From: Acetobacteraceae bacterium
Lineage (GTDB): Bacteria > Pseudomonadota > Alphaproteobacteria > Acetobacterales > Acetobacteraceae
Reading direction: 5' to 3'
NCBI GenBank assembly: GCA_027451405.1
Contig: DAIDJM010000020.1
Span: 1 to 64,000, forward strand
DNA: 64,000 nucleotides
In this document: in pieces, positions 61,048-64,000 of the stretch
Layout of the letters: each line of letters starts with the position of its first letter
Numbering within the stretch: the stretch's first letter is position 1
Program-made: the position numbers and the translations under genes
Notes under the pieces: model-generated
What the model was told of the DNA's origin: nothing
The model's database searches: none
Seen by the model: the letters and a program-made list of their open reading frames with translations, nothing else

Positions 61048-61418
61048 GGAAGTCTCCCTGAAGTTTCCACCGTTCCGCCCGATGGCTCGGATCATTGTTG
61101 AACGTACTCCGCCGGTTCTTGAGGAGGGCCGGACCTCGAAGCCGGCCGCTCGCCCGTAAGCGAACCCGACCGGCCTTGCGTCATTTCACAGCGATCGTCG
61201 AAGCCAGGCAAGCACCGGGGTCAAGGCACGAAGCTCGATTGTCGCAACCCTGAGACAGTTCAGCGCCGAGATCCTTGACCAGGCCTTGCAAACGAGCCAC
61301 CGGCCGCAGTCCGGACGCTGCCCGCTCGAGATAACAGAAAGCACGCGCCGGCCGCTGACAAGACCCTATCCGCGGGGAGCCGGCACGAAATCCATGCTGC
61401 GCCGCAACAGAACGCCGT
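61048..61418. other. xoxF upstream region
   Basis: 371 bases without a convincing gene. It holds the xoxF promoter and a TGTCGCA-type palindrome at 61240-61257. The minus strand near 61224 reads TTGACC, a possible -35, but no good -10 follows. Long open frames here on both strands lack coding character. Confidence 0.6.
61240..61257. promoter_or_regulatory. operator-like site C upstream of xoxF
   Basis: TGTCGCAACCCTGAGACA has the exact left half of site A (54058-54075), the same four-base spacer and 6 of 7 matches in the right half. It lies 193 bases before the xoxF ATG on the minus strand. Confidence 0.6.
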
Positions 61419-61652
61419 TCAGCCCGGCGCCGCGGCGTCCGGCGCACCACGCTCCGCCTGCGACGGCACGTTCATCTCGCAGCGCCAGCCCTTCAGCACA
61501 TAGGCCGGATGTTCGCGAAGATATTCCTGCGCGCGCTGCTGGCCGCTCATCGTGCACCCGACCGGCGACGCCTCGTTGCCCATCGGCAGCCGCCGCTCGA
61601 CGCACGTCTTGGTGTCCGCTGCCAGGCAGTATACGATCACCAACTCGATCAT
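61419..61652 (-). CDS. conserved small cysteine-containing protein
   Basis: 77 residues from MIELVIVYCLAADTKTCVER. GGAG lies about 9 bases upstream. The pattern CLAADTKTCVERRLPM then VGCTMSGQQRAQEYLREHPA and LKGWRCEMN matches a small family widespread in alphaproteobacteria (Cys-x7-Cys, C, W-x-C) with no known function. It starts as a hydrophobic strand without a true signal peptide. It lies between xoxF and the divergent PQQ-associated genes; no functional link is established. Confidence 0.72.
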   Translation of the reverse strand: MIELVIVYCLAADTKTCVERRLPMGNEASPVGCTMSGQQRAQEYLREHPAYVLKGWRCEMNVPSQAERGAPDAAAPG

Positions 61653-61749
61653 CCGCGTGTCTCCGGCCCCCTGCCGCGTGCATCTGCGCAGCATGTTCGC
61701 TCTCCGAGCGACAACGCAAGCATGCGGCCGTGCCGAAACAGGAGGAATT

Positions 61750-62121
61750 GTGCGCGCCTCTGTCCCGATCCTGCTTCCCGCCCTGCTGGCTCTCGCCGCC
61801 GTGCTCCCGGTTCACGCGCAGGACGAAACCCACACGCCGCGCTACAATTATCCCACCGCGGCGCGCGCCGATTATGTGATCGGCTGTCTCGCGGCGAACG
61901 GCTTCCAGCGTCAGCTGCTCGACAAATGCGCCTGCAGCGTCGACGTCATCGCCGATCAGCTGCCCTACCAGGATTACGAAAACGCCGAGACCATTCTCAG
62001 CATGCAGCAGGCGAGCGTCGGCCCGCGCGGCGGCCTCTTCCGCGACACGCCGATCGCCAAGCAGACGCTGCAGAAATTGCGCCGCGCACAGGCCGAAGCC
62101 AATCTGCGCTGCGGCGCCTGA
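61750..62121 (+). CDS. exported Cys-rich protein of the PQQ-associated cluster
   Basis: 123 residues from a GTG start at 61750 with GGAGG 4 bases upstream. The signal peptide ends near LPVHAQ. The mature chain has YVIGCLAANGFQRQLLDKCA-CSVDVIADQLPYQDYENAET, a Cys pattern of small proteins that recur in quinoprotein dehydrogenase regions. It is the first of three codirectional genes, 19 bases before the binding protein. Function unknown. Confidence 0.75.
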   Translation: MRASVPILLPALLALAAVLPVHAQDETHTPRYNYPTAARADYVIGCLAANGFQRQLLDKCACSVDVIADQLPYQDYENAETILSMQQASVGPRGGLFRDTPIAKQTLQKLRRAQAEANLRCGA

Positions 62122-62140
62122 CCGGAGCCGCCCCGCCTCG

Positions 62141-63331
62141 ATGCCGCCCTCGCTCCGCCGCGCGGCCGCGCTCGCCTTCGCTCTCGCCGCCGCGCCCGCC
62201 GCCCGCGCCGCGGCGCCGATCACGATTGCGTATATCGGCCTGCTGCCGGCGCATCCGCCGCCCTCGGCCGAGCTCAACCCGCCGCCGCGCGACCCCGGCC
62301 TGCTCGGCGCCGAGCTCGCGATCGCCGACACCAACACCACCGGGCGCTTCACCGGCCAGGTCTTCGCGCTCGCACCCACCCGCAGCGCCGACCCCGCCGC
62401 GCTGCTCCATGCCTTCACCGCCGAACTCGCGAAGGGACAGCGCCTGTTCGTCACCGACCTTCCCGCCGGTCTGCTGCTCCGCATGGCCGACGCGCCCGGC
62501 GCCGACCATGCCGTGCTGCTCGACGCAACGAGCGAGGATGACCGGCTGCGCGGCGCCGATTGCCGCCGCAACGTGCTGCATCTCGCCCCCAGCCGCGCGA
62601 TGCTGGCCGATGCGCTCATGCAATATCTGGTCACCAAGAACTGGACCAGCCTGATGCTGCTGACCGGCCGCAATCCGGGCGATGCCGACTACGCCGCGGC
62701 GATCCGCCACTCGGCCGAGAAATTCCATCTCAGCATCGATGCCGACCGCCCCTGGACATTCAATCCAGCCGCGCAACAGGCCGATACCGGCCATTTCCAG
62801 GTCAATGCCGAAGTCATCAAGGCGACCCAGGGTGCCAGCTACGACGTGCTGATCGTCGCCGACGAGAGCGACGCGTTCGGCGACGAGCTCTCCTACCGCA
62901 CGGCGCAGCCCCGCCCCGTGGCCGGCACGCAGGGGCTCGTGCCCACCGCCTGGTCCCCGGTCATGGACGAATATGGCAGCACGCAATTGCAGCTCCGCTT
63001 CCGCGACCTCGCGCACCGGCCCATGACCAACGCCGATTACGGCGCCTGGCTCGCGGTGCGCGCGGTCGGCGAGGCCGCGACCCGCACCGCCAGCGCCGAT
63101 CCCGGTGCCATCATCGCCTATCTGCAGGGCCCGGACTTTACGCTGGCCGGCTACAAGGGCCCGGAATTCACCTTCCGCTCATGGGACGGACAGCTCCGTC
63201 AGCCGATCCTGCTCGCCAGCCCCCGCTCCATTGTTTCGGTGTCGCCACAGCCCGGCTTCCTCCACCAGACCGACGAGCTCGACACGCTCGGCCCCGACCA
63301 GCCGGAAACCGCATGTCACTTCAAGCCATGA
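62141..63331 (+). CDS. PQQ-associated ABC transporter substrate-binding protein
   Basis: 396 residues. The signal peptide ends near ARAAA. The chain resembles type 1 branched-chain-amino-acid binding proteins (ITIAYIGLLPAHPPPSAELN, GAELAIADTNTTGRF, LMLLTGRNPGDADYAAAIRH), in the subfamily tied to PQQ-dependent alcohol dehydrogenase systems (TIGR03863). The ligand may be an alcohol, PQQ or a metal chelate. It overlaps the beta-propeller gene by ATGA. Confidence 0.87.
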   Translation: MPPSLRRAAALAFALAAAPAARAAAPITIAYIGLLPAHPPPSAELNPPPRDPGLLGAELAIADTNTTGRFTGQVFALAPTRSADPAALLHAFTAELAKGQRLFVTDLPAGLLLRMADAPGADHAVLLDATSEDDRLRGADCRRNVLHLAPSRAMLADALMQYLVTKNWTSLMLLTGRNPGDADYAAAIRHSAEKFHLSIDADRPWTFNPAAQQADTGHFQVNAEVIKATQGASYDVLIVADESDAFGDELSYRTAQPRPVAGTQGLVPTAWSPVMDEYGSTQLQLRFRDLAHRPMTNADYGAWLAVRAVGEAATRTASADPGAIIAYLQGPDFTLAGYKGPEFTFRSWDGQLRQPILLASPRSIVSVSPQPGFLHQTDELDTLGPDQPETACHFKP

Positions 63332-64000
63332 AGCCCGCCCTGCTCGCCCTCGCCTGTCTGCTGCTCGCGAGCCGGCCCGCCTTCGCCTACCGCATTTTCG
63401 TCTCGAACGAAAAAGACAACACCATCACCGTGCTCGACGGCGAGACGCTCAACATCGTGCAGACCGTCGATGTCGGCGCCCGGCCCCGCGGCATCGTACT
63501 CAGCAAGGACGGCAAAAGCCTCTATATCTGCACGTCCGACGCCGACCACATCGAAGTGCTCGATCTCGCGACGCTCACCGTCAACCGCGTCCTGCCGGCC
63601 TACAAGGATCCGGAATTCATGGCGCTGAGCAACGACGGCAACACGCTCTACGTCGCCAACGAAAACAACAGCCAGGTGAGCGTGCTCGACATCCCGCAAG
63701 GCCGCATCGTCTCGGAAATCCCGGTCGGCGTCGAACCCGAGGGCATGGCGGTCAGCCCCGACGGCAAAACCGTGGTCTGCACGTCGGAGACCACCAGCAT
63801 GGTGCATTTCATCGACGTCGCCACCCACACCGTGACCGCCAGCGTGCTCGTCGGCACCCGCCCGCGCTTCGCGGTCTTCACGAAAGACGGCGACCGCGTC
63901 TGGGCCTCTTCCGAGGTCGCCGGCACCGTCGCGATCATCGACGCGCATAGCCACAAGATCCTCCACACCATCCATTTCTCGCTGCCCGAAGTGCCCAAAG
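63328..64000 (+). CDS. PQQ-dependent catabolism-associated beta-propeller protein (partial)
   Basis: The window cuts this gene after about 224 residues. MKPALLALACLLLASRPAFA is a signal peptide. The repeats GETLNIVQTVDVGARPRGIV, DGKSLYICTSDADHIEVLDL and DIPQGRIVSEIPVGVEPEGM are YVTN/YncE-like propeller blades, as in the family TIGR03866 found beside PQQ ABC systems. It overlaps the previous gene by ATGA. Further genes of the transporter probably follow beyond the window. Confidence 0.9.
   Translation, partial: MKPALLALACLLLASRPAFAYRIFVSNEKDNTITVLDGETLNIVQTVDVGARPRGIVLSKDGKSLYICTSDADHIEVLDLATLTVNRVLPAYKDPEFMALSNDGNTLYVANENNSQVSVLDIPQGRIVSEIPVGVEPEGMAVSPDGKTVVCTSETTSMVHFIDVATHTVTASVLVGTRPRFAVFTKDGDRVWASSEVAGTVAIIDAHSHKILHTIHFSLPEVPK

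Noticed and set aside
58546-61101. An 851-codon open frame on the plus strand opposite xoxG and xoxF
   Set aside because: Antisense to certain genes, with no domain and shadow-like composition.

Overview
The window is GC-rich DNA (about two thirds G+C by eye) from an alphaproteobacterium, most likely an Acetobacteraceae/Acetobacterales member. Support comes from a Caulobacter-like FlbD and flagellar cluster, LpxI, a bolA/J-domain/cobS/cobT cobaltochelatase locus, and a large periplasmic quinoprotein alcohol-oxidation cluster with a PqqA of the acetic-acid-bacterial type. Two dispersed repeat families are typical of that group. I cannot name the genus.

Layout. 1-127 is the tail of an IS630-type transposase. 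193-3636 (minus) is a tightly overlapping operon lpxI-gloA-ycjX-ycjF. 3801-9010 holds a small hypothetical, a methyltransferase, rpmG, a small membrane protein, an S41 protease and rnr. 9136-24925 is a flagellar island. flgE-flgK-flgL run on the minus strand from a sigma-54-type promoter and diverge from fliK-flgD. Two secreted glycanases (GH5, GH16) follow, then fliF-fliG-fliH-fliN-flbD-flhA. 25033-33704 is a mixed housekeeping/envelope region: a phosphoribosyltransferase, methyltransferase, SDR/DUF6496 pair, Spy-like protein, retropepsin, a duplicated Thr-rich secreted-protein/lipoprotein operon, a dienelactone hydrolase, PAP2 and an RHH protein. 33781-38960 is bolA, a J-domain gene, cobS and cobT, interrupted between cobS and cobT by a lower-GC two-gene nuclease cassette. 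39217-42313 has a Crp-family regulator divergent from a cytochrome-anchored, [2Fe-2S]-containing class III cyclase. 42286-49828 carries a GH72-like protein, an OmpA/MotA/MotB-like trio, and a LysR gene divergent from doxX-dodA.

49833-64000 is a PQQ/lanthanide-type alcohol oxidation region. It contains an orphan pqqA, an aldehyde dehydrogenase, a cytochrome c, a PQQ alcohol dehydrogenase, a divergent GAF-Fis regulator, a porin, a DUF2380-like protein, xoxJ-xoxG-xoxF, and a set of PQQ-associated periplasmic proteins. Both quinoprotein dehydrogenases carry the extra aspartate that marks lanthanide-dependent enzymes. A shared palindrome (TGTCGCA-N4-TGCGACA and variants) lies upstream of pqqA, of the dehydrogenase/regulator pair, and of xoxF, which suggests one regulon.

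Two interspersed repeat families pepper the window. Family A pairs AT-rich hairpins around a variable core. Family B is a GC-rich double hairpin, often in inverted pairs, whose outer end reads GCCGGAGG and in places serves as the Shine-Dalgarno of the next gene. The best candidate for an undescribed system is the cassette at 35907-37057: a RusA-type resolvase translationally coupled to a fused PD-(D/E)XK-HEPN protein, bracketed by inverted family B repeats inside cobST. I saw no tRNA, rRNA or CRISPR array.
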